Source: Pomphorhynchus laevis (lineage: Eukaryota > Acanthocephala > Palaeacanthocephala > Echinorhynchida > Pomphorhynchidae). Taken from it: a stretch of 64,000 bases of DNA. Within the stretch, counting starts at the first letter, position 1; each line of letters begins with the position of its first letter. This document shows, in pieces, positions 45,050 through 56,120 of the stretch. A program made the translations under genes and the position numbers. The stretch covers positions 124,001-188,000 of the forward strand of contig WNNJ02002500.1 of the NCBI GenBank assembly GCA_012934845.2, in the 5' to 3' direction. The notes under the pieces were generated by a model. The model had not been told where the DNA came from, searched no databases, and was given only the letters and a program-made list of their open reading frames with translations.

Positions 45050-46295
45050 CCTACTCCTAAACCGAGGTGAGAAGGTTGCCCTTCCCACACCCAGCCGGAC
45101 AAGTTAGAGACACTTGCCCACGGGCGTTATCTTCATTTCCCGTCGTGACCCTATCTGCCAATCTCCATAGGTTTCCATGCTGCTTGGTAATTGTAATTGG
45201 AGGCACTGTCTTGGAGGAAGGCAGGATTGGTTTCTTGGAAGATGAGGTGAATCTCTTATTAGAATTCATATTTGAAGAATTTGATTTTGCTCTCTTCTTT
45301 GAAGATTTAGCAACAGGAAGAGAGATTATGGAAGGCTTAGAGTGTATATTTGCCAAACTGGCAATCAGTAATTCAATCGATCGAGTTGTTTCTTCTTGAA
45401 GTGTTCTATAGAAGTTGAACATTTCGTCCATATTATGTCCAAATGAGTTACACACCGAATGTTGCCATTAAGGGAGGAGAGTAGACATTATTCTTCACTG
45501 TATGTCTTCTCACATAGTTCTTGAATGCTAAACTATATAGTTCAGTACTATATACTTTATAGTCCTTGAATGCTGAACATATTCTTGACCACGCATGATG
45601 TTCAAGTCCGCAATTCGTGCATTTTGGGGCTAGTTTGCATTGTGTGTCATAGACGGATTTATCAGATCCACACACTCCGCATTAATTCATCCTACCACAG
45701 GTAGTGTTCTAGTGTCCCACATGTGACACTTGTTACAATGTGGAAATGTAAGATTGTCCGTACTTGTAATTGTAAAGTTTAGATTGCAACTCATAAAAGG
45801 ATTGAATGCTACATTAGACGTGAGATGGGCATTGTCCTCTTCGGTATTTTTGAATGCAATAGGAAGAGTTTGGTGGTCTTTGTTTTTTATAAATCTAATG
45901 TTTAGAAGAGAATAACGCTTTTGAAGCTCTGCGATATCTTTTTCTAGGTCGGGGATAATATTTGTAATCTTTACTGACGACATAATAGGCTTTAATACTA
46001 AAGTTCCTTTATGGGAACAATTTTCTTTGAAGAACTCAGCAAAAGAGGTGGCTAAGTCCGAGGATACGAAGGATATCATGTAGTAGTTATTCATCACTTT
46101 TGCAGAGTTAATCATAACTCTATTAGGTTATGTATTAATAAATTTTCTCATAAATTCGTTGAAATGATGGGTTCTTTCATTGGAATTGTGGGGTTAATGT
46201 TAACCAGATTAACGAGTTTCCTAATCAGATAAAGCCCCTCCATTTCACGATTTAGAACAGTAAAGCTACTAACCTTAATTTCTTCAGTTTGCATG
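45050..46295 (-). pseudogene. JL copy 4 ORF1, zinc-knuckle protein
   Basis: Likely start MQTEEIKVSSFTVLNREMEG at about 46,293. A pre-C2HC-like domain reads VKITNIIPDLEKDIAELQKR (46,115-45,687), the first knuckle CNKCHMWD is damaged, and CTNCGLEHHAWSRIC lies near 45,590. A Ser/Lys-rich tail runs from 45,455 (SSKKRAKSNSSNMNSNKRF). Same protein type as in copies 1 and 3 but clearly diverged in sequence, so it may represent a different subfamily. Confidence 0.8.
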
Positions 46296-46316
46296 AACAG
46301 TTATTGACAGCAGTGA

Positions 46317-46364
46317 TTAATTGTATGTCATTATTGGTTTAGTAATAATGACATACAATTAATC
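46317..46364. repeat. 20-bp-arm palindrome at the 5' border of JL copy 4
   Basis: ATTAATTGTATGTCATTATT and its inverse around a short loop. It lies between the LINE 5' end and the right block of the minisatellite. Confidence 0.8.
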
Positions 46365-46394
46365 TAGTATAATTTAGCAATATTAGAATAATAT

Positions 46395-46935
46395 TGAGTA
46401 ATCGCATATTAAAATTACTAATCAAATAATTTGTTTGATCGCATATTAAAATTACTAATCAAATAATCGGTTTGATCGCATATTAAAATTACTAATCAAA
46501 TAATTTGCTTGATCGCTTATTAAAATTACTAATCAAAATGTCTGTTTGATCTCATATTAAAATTACCAATCTAATAATCGGCTTGATCGCATATAAAAAT
46601 TACTAAACCAATAATCTGTTGATCGCATATTAAAATTACTAATTAAATAATCAGCTTGATCGCATATCAAAATTACTAATCAAATAATTTGTTTGATCGC
46701 ATATTAAAATTACTAATCAAATAATTTGTTTGATCGCATATTAAAATTACTAATCAAATAATTTGTTTGATCGCATATTAAAATTACTAATCAAAATATC
46801 TGTTCACTCTCATATTAAAATTACCAATCTAATAATCAACTTGATCTCATATTAAATTACTAATCCAATAATCTGTACGATCGCATATTAAAATTACTAA
46901 TCAAATAATCAGCTTGATCGCATATTAAAATTATG
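46395..46935 (+). repeat. 37-bp minisatellite, right block
   Basis: About 14 units with exact 37-bp spacing in the best part (GATCGC at 46,695 and 46,732). Consensus ATCGCATATTAAAATTACTA plus ATCAAATAATTTGTTTG. Variation clusters in the last ten bases of each unit. Confidence 0.92.
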
Positions 46936-47975
46936 AATTTTATTTAACTTTAATCAAATAATCGGTTTTAAATTTGAATTAAAACAGTCATATAAATCAG
47001 TCAGATATTGGTCTCCAAATAGATAATTATCACTAAATTATTGTTTTATAATAGAGTGATTTGGAACAACGAACCTGTCTTCCCTTTGCTGTGACATAAA
47101 TTTACTCCTATAATCAAAGCATTATTTGAGAAAGAAGCTTCTCAGTATTGAATTTAGTGATTAAGTTAGGATAAGATATTTTATACATCAACTAGTCTCT
47201 CTGTAAAGTCTATCAATCAAAAAAATTATACGCAAAATTGTATATACTTATTGATAGGAATGTGTGAGCGATTAAAAAGTTATCTAAAGATAGGTAAAAT
47301 ATTTGTGCATTAATGACACCATGAAATATTGGAAAATGAATAGTGTAAAGCTTTTTTACATCGAATTACAACCTTATCGATCTCAGGCCGTATCACAACA
47401 ATTTATTTGGGATGAATATATAAATATTCTTCTTTAAAATAAGTTTGTCAATTACTGTGTAATGATTATATACCATTTATTTATTTATATTTTACATTAT
47501 CTATAATTTTGTCATAAATCAGATCAGGTAACTGAGTATACATTTAATTATTTTTAAATTAAAACTAAAATGAGTTAGTAATAACTAATTTAATAATTAT
47601 AAATAATTATAAATAATTTAATTATCAAATTTTCTACATCAATATATATTAAAAACTGTAAAATATTAAAATATTATAATAAAATATTTATATTTCAATT
47701 CCAAGCAACATATTGATTAACAGATTATAAAAACTGATTAATAACTGATTATTAACTGATTATTGATCAATTGATTGTTAACTGAACAACTGATTAAATT
47801 GATAAAACTTGATTATTTTAATCGATTTCTGTTGCGGATTTTCAAAAGTTATCTGGATATTTTTATCTTCCAGGTAAACAAAACGTGATGTTAACTTATC
47901 GATTATTCACAAACAACTTCCCAATGCGATCAACAATGAAAGACGTTACCAATTCGACTACAACAGCTAATTAAA
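46936..47975. other. AT-rich DNA, no gene seen
   Basis: Contains short ACTGATTA repeats near 47,720-47,800 and one dispersed motif. Confidence 0.5.
47517..47549 (-). repeat. dispersed motif, copy 7
   Basis: Minus strand reads AAATGTATACTCAGTTACCT then GATCTGATTT, the closest match to the consensus end. Confidence 0.6.
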
Positions 47976-47980
47976 ATTCC

Positions 47981-48065
47981 CCTGCACTTGCCTTGCAAAG
48001 ACAAGACAAGTGCAGGTCACAGTTCACATGACCTCATAGTCATGTAAGCGTGTGCCGGCACGCAT
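47981..48065. repeat. cluster of three short hairpins
   Basis: In 85 bp: CCTGCACTTG/CAAGTGCAGG (47,981-48,017), CATGAC/GTCATG, and the near-palindrome GCGTGTGCCGGCACGC. It is GC-rich in an AT-rich setting. A TIR-like pair (GACTGCGAATAAGCGAAC and an imperfect inverse) follows at about 48,098-48,208. It may be the remains of a small non-autonomous DNA element. Confidence 0.55.
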
Positions 48066-48597
48066 TTGACACGTAAAAAATAATTTTTTTTGCAAAGACT
48101 GCGAATAAGCGAACTTTACTTTTAAAACAAATTTAAAAGGACTAAATTTTACTTTTTAAAATTAACAGAAATAAAAATTTAGGAACGTCTTATTCGTTGC
48201 GGTCATTTCTTAAATCGTGTCACGACAAGGGTCGTATCCGTGAGCCATCGCTTGCATCACATTTTAAAATCAATTTACAATATGGATGATAAAAATAAAA
48301 AAATTTAAATTCTTAATTTTCCTGATTCCTTTAATTTTTATTCTTAAATTTTCTTGAATCAACTCACGCACCCAAAAGTATCGGTTATCTAAAATGTTAC
48401 TAGATACGTTTTAATCTTAGTTAATAATAAAGTTTGCCATTGAAACCATTTGAAGTCATTAAAATTAAACTATTTTTGTGTTAAATTAATGTTTTATATT
48501 TTTATAGTCTTTATTCTGAAAGACTTAATAAAAGCTTCTGCGTTTATTTCTCACTATTTTGACTATCATAAAAAACGAATAAAAATAATATACACAA

Positions 48598-49547
48598 TTA
48601 AATATCAACTGCGGCCAGGATTCTTCGTGATACTGCGCACTCCGACTCGGCTTCCGTTGTCGTCGGTGAAGACAGGACACTTGACTGTTTGACTAGTTTC
48701 GGAATTTTTGTGTTGTTTTGGTCAGAGCTAATGAGATTCGCTTTTGTCGCAGCTGGATATTTTTCAAAGAGCTCACTTAGACGGATCATAGTGAGCGTTT
48801 TCCCTTGGGCATGTCCGATTAGCCTTACACTGCTGTAATGTGGATATGAGTGGTAGCAAATATGGAATTCGTGCCTATCCTTAATTTTCCTCGATGCTTG
48901 GGTCAAATCTTCCTGCGATAAGGATCGATTCGATATTTTATTGACCTGACTGTCCGCTGCCTCACTTACGTGCAGCATCGACTGGCAAGGCCGATGGTGC
49001 AATGATAGCTATTGGGCGCCGCCAAAGACGTGATCGCTATTGAAATCAGCTCTGATTCGCCAGGGAGACTGATTTAACTGATTTATCACGATATCAACAG
49101 AGCACATTCGGGCAAAGACAACGAGGGCATCGTTTCAGGCAAACGTGCCCGGTTTCGAGAGAGCCATCACGCTTTTCTGGAAATTGTCATGTTCAGAGAA
49201 AAGTGGCTTAAAATCTTCAGAATGAGCAAAAATATAGCTGGTAACCTGATTCGGTACTCCAAATGCTCGTTGCACTTGCCAATCATCTGGTCGCTAAGTG
49301 ACTGAAAAAGGCAGTTGCCGTCGCCCATTACGTCTTTGATGCGAATTATACACTTTGTTGATACACGCGTTGAACTCGCGTGTAGAATAGAAGCACTTCG
49401 CTTAGTGCTTCCACTTTTCTTGTCCATGGAACCCCTTAGGTCGCTATTATTTCGCGACCAAATTGATGATCGAGATCTTCTTCGAAACCCCCGAGATGAT
49501 GAGGTATTGCGCTTCGGCGTTCTCATCGTGTTGCCGAACAGATTCAA
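48598..49547 (-). pseudogene. OTUD3-like: OTUD3-like deubiquitinase pseudogene (probable retrocopy)
   Basis: Minus strand. A basic Ser/Arg-rich N-terminus (RGFRRRSRSSIWSRNN) is followed by the OTU catalytic box IKDVMGDGNCLFQSLSDQMI with the active-site Cys. Then come YIFAHSEDFKPLFSEHDNFQ, KSVMALSKPGTFA, NDALVVFARMCSVDIVINQL, and the active-site His region FHICYHSYPHYSSVR. SKPGTFAxNDAL and the FARxxxxxxVIxQLN segment point to OTUD3 among OTU enzymes. Those enzymes remove ubiquitin from proteins in the cytosol. A frame slip near 49,255, a TGA near 49,135 and a TAG near 49,010 break it. No introns interrupt the domain, so a retrocopy is likely, though an OTU domain captured by a mobile element is possible. 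Confidence 0.85.
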
Positions 49548-49559
49548 AAGCTTGGGTAA

Positions 49560-52500
49560 ATATTGACTGGTTAGCTGTGGATCAAATAATTGGTTTGCTT
49601 TATTGACAAAATCGGCGAGGCAGTTTAATTGAGGAGTTGCTTGCCATTAATAGCTTGATTTGATTGTATAAGTCTATCGTTATTTCGATTTAGTTTGTTT
49701 GGTTGTCTGGAATTGGCAATAGACTGATTCGACTTCCGCAAAGCCTTGTTCAGCCGATTCAATCGGTTGGGTTGTCCGGAGTGTTCGATTAACCGGTTCG
49801 ATTATTAAACCGGTTAGTCTTAATTCTTTTTATATGAAATGAAGTATTTAATCTTAAGCATATGCGAGGTAAAATATTTATTTACACTTTTTTAATTTAG
49901 TTGATTTATACCCGAATAAAGGTATATGCACTTCAAGATGAGCAAATGAACCCTTCAACTGGTGAAATATCTTAGAAATAAATACAAAATTTGCCTTATA
50001 CGCATAGGTAATTTATGGTAACTCATTATTATAAGCATTTATGACTTCAGCAAGTTGCAGAAATCTCAATAAACTTATTTTCTCCGATTATTACGAGCAT
50101 GATATATCAGTAGTCTATCATAATGCAGTAATTCTAAAATTATGACACAAACATTATCTAGTTATTTCCCTTATAAAATATATATTTAACTCAATTCACT
50201 ATCATTTGAAGTACTCATCATAATCAACGGGATATTATTTAGGGATTCTTATTTACAGATTTTTTAGTGCTGTGGCAGATTATCGACCACAGTGCTTAAA
50301 CTCTGAACCCTGGGATGTATTTAAAATAATTCTTAATTTAATTATAAAAGTTGCTATAATATTTTGTTTACCTGGCTTATTATAGTGCCTATAAACTAAA
50401 AAATAAAAAATAATATTTAATAAATATAATAATATTTAATAAATATAGAAAATAAATGAGCATTTACTCATTACGTCAATATATATTTATTGTATTTATA
50501 ATATTTTGTTTACTAAATATCGTAAATATTTAGTAAACAAAGTAAATATGGTAAATATATTTATAATTACGTATTATAAATACGTAAATAATTATTTATT
50601 TAAGTTAATTTAGAGGATTTTTAAAGAAATTTATTAGCACAAACGATCATTAAAACGATACCTAGTATGAGTATTTTTCATGTTAAAGTATTTTGGCTTT
50701 AATAAATATAGAAAGGAAATGCGTATTTACTCATTACGTCAATATGTAACCGATTAGCACAATTAATTTAAATGAGAATAAGAATTCCAATGTTTATTAC
50801 CATTTAAAATTAATAGATTTTCGTTAAACGTAAATTGTAATCGAAATTGAAAATAATTTATCTATATTTTGATCGCCGTTAAAAATATAGATTATTTTAA
50901 TCGAAAATGTTATTAATATTATAATATTATAAAATAATATAATACTAAATATTAAAATATTTATATTATAATATTAAAATATTAAAATGTTATAATATTA
51001 ATCAAATATTATTTGATTTCTTATTAGATATTTAACTAACTGCTTCAAGCCTGTTGAACCTAAATTTTAGCTGTTTAATTTTTAAAAACTGTAACATAGA
51101 AATAATTACAATAGTAACTAAATACTTTTTACGACAATAAGCAAATCGCCATGAAAATAAAGTCCATATAGCGAAATTATAAATGAAATTTGAATTGATA
51201 TTTGTTCCGCGACAAGAAAGCAAATTAATTGACATCGTACCAATTTAAAAGCACAAATAGTAAATCAAACATAACAAAATTCCTTGAATAGCAATTACAC
51301 ATCCGGGCATCGGATGGACAAAGACGGGTTTAGCTACGTGAAAAATTAATTCATTTATTCTAAATGTCACTTGAATTGCAGGAATATTAATTAAATAGTC
51401 AATGTATAAATATAATAATTATATTAATACAGTATAATTATTAATTAAAATATAATCATAATATGACATAATATATTTAATACACAATTATAATATATTA
51501 GCTTTATCAAGCAATTTGCCCATATGAGAACAGTAATAATTTATTTGACGTTTTCGGCTGATCTTATGTATCAAATAGTGATTCTTATGTATCAAATAGT
51601 GGCTAAAATATTTTCATAATTATGGCAGTGAGACGACTGCTATTTTTATTCAGTTAGGGACGATTTTATTACAGTTCTCTTGTGGATTAAATGTATTTTA
51701 ACATAAGTTGACACACTAATGTAATTTATCAGAATTATAATAAAATAAATATTAAATAAATATAATTAGTTTTAAATGAATAATTTATGTAGCGATTTTT
51801 AAAATAAAGTTTTTTTGAGTACGCTTTAAAGAACCAAACAAAACGGTGTCAATTATATCAAACCATTATATTTAGTTATTGAAATATGTCCACATATTCT
51901 ATTGTGTACTTTGAATTATTTTAAATAGTTGATAATGATCCAATATTGATAAAAAATTATTGGAGCTGGATCAAAGTAAAGGATGAAATTTTTATTTGGT
52001 GTTTCGCAAACCTCCGCTAACATCTCCAGAAAATGTTTAAATTATTATCAAACAATCAAATTATTTTATTAAAAATAGATTATTTTATCAAGTAGATTGC
52101 TAAAATACGGAAAACTAACCTTGTCGTTTTCATGATTTTCAAAATTTTAACCTGCTATGAATTACTATCGCGGATATTTATTTAAAATATCAATATATCG
52201 TGAGTGTTTTCGAACATGGGTTTTGTAATTTTATCACAGAGAAAACGAAACACAGGTTTAAACGTAAGTTACACACTTTTTGTACATTATCTGGCAAGAA
52301 GTGTTAAAAAAACTAGGTTTCTATGCATTTTTCTTCCACAGTTGCTCCTTTATTACACTACCGTAACATATATAAAATGTAATACCAATTAATCAGATAT
52401 AAATGGGGAAAGTGATATTTACTATTTTTGACAATGTTCTTCCGATTTGCATATGTACTTTACGATGATAACATTGTCGCGTAATGACTTAACACATTTT

Positions 52501-53200
52501 CAGAATTATGGCAGTGATTATAACGTGGTCTAAATCTATCATCGGATAATTGTATTCTCATATGCTGTCCTCGTTTCTCAATTGATGTAAAGTATTGATA
52601 AATGCGTGTAACTGCGAAAAATGTGATGAATTTTACGTTTAATTAGCCTATAGAATGGTAAACTAGACTAATTTCAGTTGATGCTTTTAGTTACGCCTTA
52701 CACATCTGTTGAAGTACATTTTCTACCTTGTTAGTACTAAAGACGATTCAAAATGAAAAAAGACTGATGTAAAGCACTCTAAATTATATAAACAGGAAAT
52801 GTTGTGACTTTAAAGATATACATTGGGATTGCACACATTTGAACATTAGAAATATGGCATTCTGTAAGCAACAATCGATATAGAAAGTGAAAATCAAAAA
52901 TGAGCATTAAAATTTATTTTCATAATTTAATAAAACTGTTATCTTTGTATAACAAAAGGTAATTTCTATATATACGATATCTAAGAGAAATAAAAGTTAG
53001 ACACCCAGTTATAATGCCTTTATTAGCTATTTGTTATACCATAGAAACAATAGCTTACGACGTGCATTCGGACGCGCAGTCTTAATATACCAAAAAGAAT
53101 ATTTGTAATATAAAAGAGCATCACGCAATTATATTTTGATGCCCGTGCTCATTCGACGGAAAATGAAATTTCTAATGCTGAATTTTGATATTCACTATCC
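49560..53200. other. AT-rich DNA with a small palindrome, no gene seen
   Basis: 49,560-49,830 is slightly GC-richer and has the inverted pair TAACCGGTT/AACCGGTTA (49,790-49,816). It could be 5' untranslated sequence of the OTUD3-like copy. The rest is AT-rich without supported features. Confidence 0.45.
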
Positions 53201-54170
53201 AGAAAACAAGTTAGCTGATGCCACCATTAACTATTACAAGGTTTGATTTCTGATTTTATATTATCCGATGAAAGTAGATACTCTATTCACCATAGTAAAG
53301 CAACTTTTAAAACAAAATTAATTTTGTTTATTTTGGATACGAAACAAGTCAACATCTATAGCATAAAGCATGAGTTACGTTTCTATGTTAGTAGGTGTGA
53401 GCCCAACGATCGCAATTCGAACTAATTGTGAATTTAAGAATCGAGCATTTTATAATATTTTTCTATTCTTCCCATATCTTAAAAATTAAAACCCAGTGTT
53501 CATGTCGTTTTCAATCAACACTGGAATTTAAAATCCATTGGGGACGAAAACTCTTTTAAATAAAATGTAATTGTTTAATCTTATTTAATTAAATCTAATT
53601 TAATAAAATTTAATTATAAATATAGATTTGTTACTTGTAATGTAACCAAACTATATTATCATTTTCAACAATATCATTTTCAACGTATCAATAAATTTGC
53701 ATGGTAAACGCGTAAGACGACATTTATCAAATTATCACACTAGATTTTCATTAATTAAATTATATTAAACTATTTTTATTCAGTTATTTTAATTATTTCA
53801 CGAATTCGCAGCTTTTCTTAATTAATTGCAAATCAAATAGTCTAAAAAGAATCGACAAATTGCTCTGCGTTAGTGATGCCTTATTATAACCGATGATCTA
53901 TGTGTCATTGAAGAACCAGCTTTCCAGTATCCTTCAATATTGATTTTCCATTTCTCCTGACTATCATTGTATATTTCTAGTTGGTGTGTTACAAAATCAG
54001 ATGTCCTTAATTGTATTCGTTTGTTGCGAATTTTACTATAAAATTATATTGAGTTTTCCGTAGGTGTTTACTCACAAATAATAGATAAGTATCCACAACC
54101 TTAATATTTGATACTCACAGCTATCTGTGAATACAGATATCAGATTGTGAATTCAGATTTCAGTGTATCC
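53201..54170. other. AT-rich DNA, one weak ORF
   Basis: A 60-codon plus-strand ORF at 53,243-53,425 (SDESRYSIHHSKATF, CEPNDRNSN) has slightly protein-like composition but no other support. Confidence 0.35.
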
Positions 54171-54197
54171 ACAAAATTACAGAGTACGTGCTAATAA

Positions 54198-54530
54198 AAT
54201 GTACAAAATACAAATTTACAGAATGTAAATATAAATGAAATTTAATGCAATTCTATAAACTTATTTTTAAATTAAAAATTTGTTTTAAATTGAATTAATA
54301 ATAATTGGTTTAAAATTAAACCAATTTTCAGTTACAAAATAAAGTAACAGAATTTTCGATATAATCTTTAGCGTATCTACCAAGTTGTCCTTTGCACGAC
54401 GAATTGCTATTTACATTTATCATATAAATTGTCGATTATTTTATTCTGGCCTATCGTGCCGTTATCACAATTTATAAAAAATACAAAATGTTCAAAATAC
54501 AAATTTACAGAATGTAAATATAAATGAAAT
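54198..54530 (+). repeat. direct repeat pair around AAATTTACAGAATGTAAATA
   Basis: About 45 bp at 54,198-54,243 recurs at 54,485-54,530 nearly unchanged, about 285 bp apart. Confidence 0.75.
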
Positions 54531-54622
54531 AAATAAAAAATTAAAATAAATTCAGTTGAGCTTGTTCAACAAATTCGAAACATAATTGTCGTTATAGTTT
54601 GAATGCATTTAGTGAAATTTTG
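54530..54622 (+). repeat. dispersed direct repeat, copy 1
   Basis: About 93 bp including TTGTTCAACAAATTCGAAAC and TTGTCGTTATAGTTTGAATG, repeated at 55,268-55,365. Confidence 0.8.
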
Positions 54623-54831
54623 AACTATTTGCTTTGATAAAACATTTTATATGAAATTTTAAAAACGTTTCTCAATAAATATTTAAGGACTAATAAATAT
54701 TTGATAAATAATAAATATTTGATAACGATGATTAAAATTTGAAAATTGTTAAGTGATTTAAGGGCTTGTTCAACAATTCAAGTGATTTAAAAGCACATCA
54801 TAGAACTTATTTATTTGTTTCTTACCAACAT

Positions 54832-54895
54832 AGCAGCGGGGCCAAATACATGCTATTTGGCCCCGCTGTATACAGCGGGGCCAAAGTTTTCAAAA
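54832..54895 (+). repeat. PLE-related strong hairpin
   Basis: AACATAGCAG followed by CAGCGGGGCCAAATA and its perfect inverse around CATGC, then a third partial copy CAGCGGGGCCAAA. The words AACATAGCAG and GGGCCAAATAC also flank the stem in the PLE 3' regions, so this is probably a rearranged PLE end. Confidence 0.7.
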
Positions 54896-55267
54896 CTCTT
54901 GTATAGTTTTGAAAATACTATAAAATACATTTTGATAGCATTAATATAAAAATCACAAAATCTTTTATCTGTTATGCTAGCCTTTCGATTATGAAATTTA
55001 TTTTAGAGATTGTTATTTTTGTTACTCTGGGAATAAATCATAGTATTCGTAAATATAAATAAAATAAATATATGAATTTTATGTTTATTAATAAATAAAC
55101 GTAAATACTTAATTTATATTATATAAATATGAATTAATTTTTAATTAAAAATTAATTAAATTTTAATTTAATTATTTAAATTAATTAATTAAATTAAATT
55201 TTAATTAATTATATAAAATATTAAAGTTCTTATCTCTTAAATTGCTAAATAATTTTCAAATATAAAT

Positions 55268-55365
55268 TAAATAAATAAAAAATTAAAATAAATTTAGCCG
55301 GGTTTGTTCAACAAATTCAAAACATAATTGTCGTTATAGTTTGAATGCATTAAGTGAAATTTTGA
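55268..55365 (+). repeat. dispersed direct repeat, copy 2
   Basis: Second copy of 54,530-54,622, about 738 bp away, with a few changes. The pair brackets AT-rich DNA and the PLE-like hairpin. Confidence 0.8.
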
Positions 55366-55714
55366 ATTTTTTTGCAAGTCATTAATTTATCAAACAATAT
55401 TAACATAACATAATATTTACTAAAATGATCTACATATTTTACACAAATAGTATTAAAAAATTGTACAAATCGGTATTACATTGAGGTTTTATCTCTCGAC
55501 AGGGTTAGACTTCATGGAATTCCATAATTCCCTCTTTCTTTTCCATGCTCTCTCTATGGTGCACGCGGCATTTCCTCTCTGCACTGCTATGCTCACACGT
55601 TGAAAAATGAACGACATGTTCTACAAAACGAGAATATTTTTGGATTAAAAACTCTCAATTATTTGTATCAATTTGGAAAGAACAACGTGGTACAAAGATT
55701 TTGCAGAATTAGTA

Positions 55715-55925
55715 TATAAAATTATAATAATCCGGCTAAACGCAAGCTAAAACGTAATGGTGATTAACGAATTTATAAAAATAAAATCCATATATAGAAG
55801 AATATATAAATGAACAATTAGAAATATTAAAACAACTTTTAAGAGATAATAAACTAAAAGATCTTTATGTAAATATACGAAGTTTTTCTAAAGATATCAT
55901 TTGTTCAATAAATCAAAGATGAATT
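55715..55925 (+). mobile_element. Penelope-like element N-terminal fragment (partial duplicate)
   Basis: Matches 56,205-56,430 (shared AATAATCCGG, AAACGCAAGC, and codons for EQLEILKQLLRDNKLKDLYV) but with stops. A short upstream piece of a second PLE copy. Confidence 0.7.
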
Positions 55926-56120
55926 GAAGAGAATGTTCCATGTTTGATAGGAAATAATATAATGAGATATAAGAAGATAAGGCAATAAGGTACAAGCTAA
56001 TGATCCATTTCTACATATTGTTAAGTTTCCCTTCACATTGATATATAGGACATATAAAAAACTAAATTATTTATTTTATATAGTCAATATCAAATTTAAA
56101 ACTTAGATAGTGAAGGTTTT

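Larger units (their letters stand above)
42565..46295 (-). mobile_element. Jockey-like LINE copy 4, nearly full length
   Basis: Minus strand, about 3.7 kb: ORF1 (46,295-45,050), ORF2 endonuclease (45,020-44,450), linker (44,483-44,127), RT (43,690-42,980), C-terminal tail to 42,571. It is the longest JL copy and shows the whole order, with frame breaks throughout. Its 5' end lies next to a palindrome at 46,317. With the RU fragment at 41.9-42.4 kb it separates the two blocks of a 37-bp minisatellite. Confidence 0.9.

Noticed and set aside
45067-45399. 110-codon plus-strand ORF
   Set aside because: Antisense of the JL copy 4 ORF1 tail (Ser/Lys-rich on the minus strand).
46395-46935. 37-bp regularly spaced repeats as a CRISPR array
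   Set aside because: Units are directly adjacent with no unique spacers, no cas genes, and the genome is eukaryotic. It is a minisatellite.
55500-55625. GC-richer patch with a 29-codon ORF (MEFHNSLFLFHALSM)
   Set aside because: Too short and without a recognisable domain. Possibly the decayed end of a LINE.
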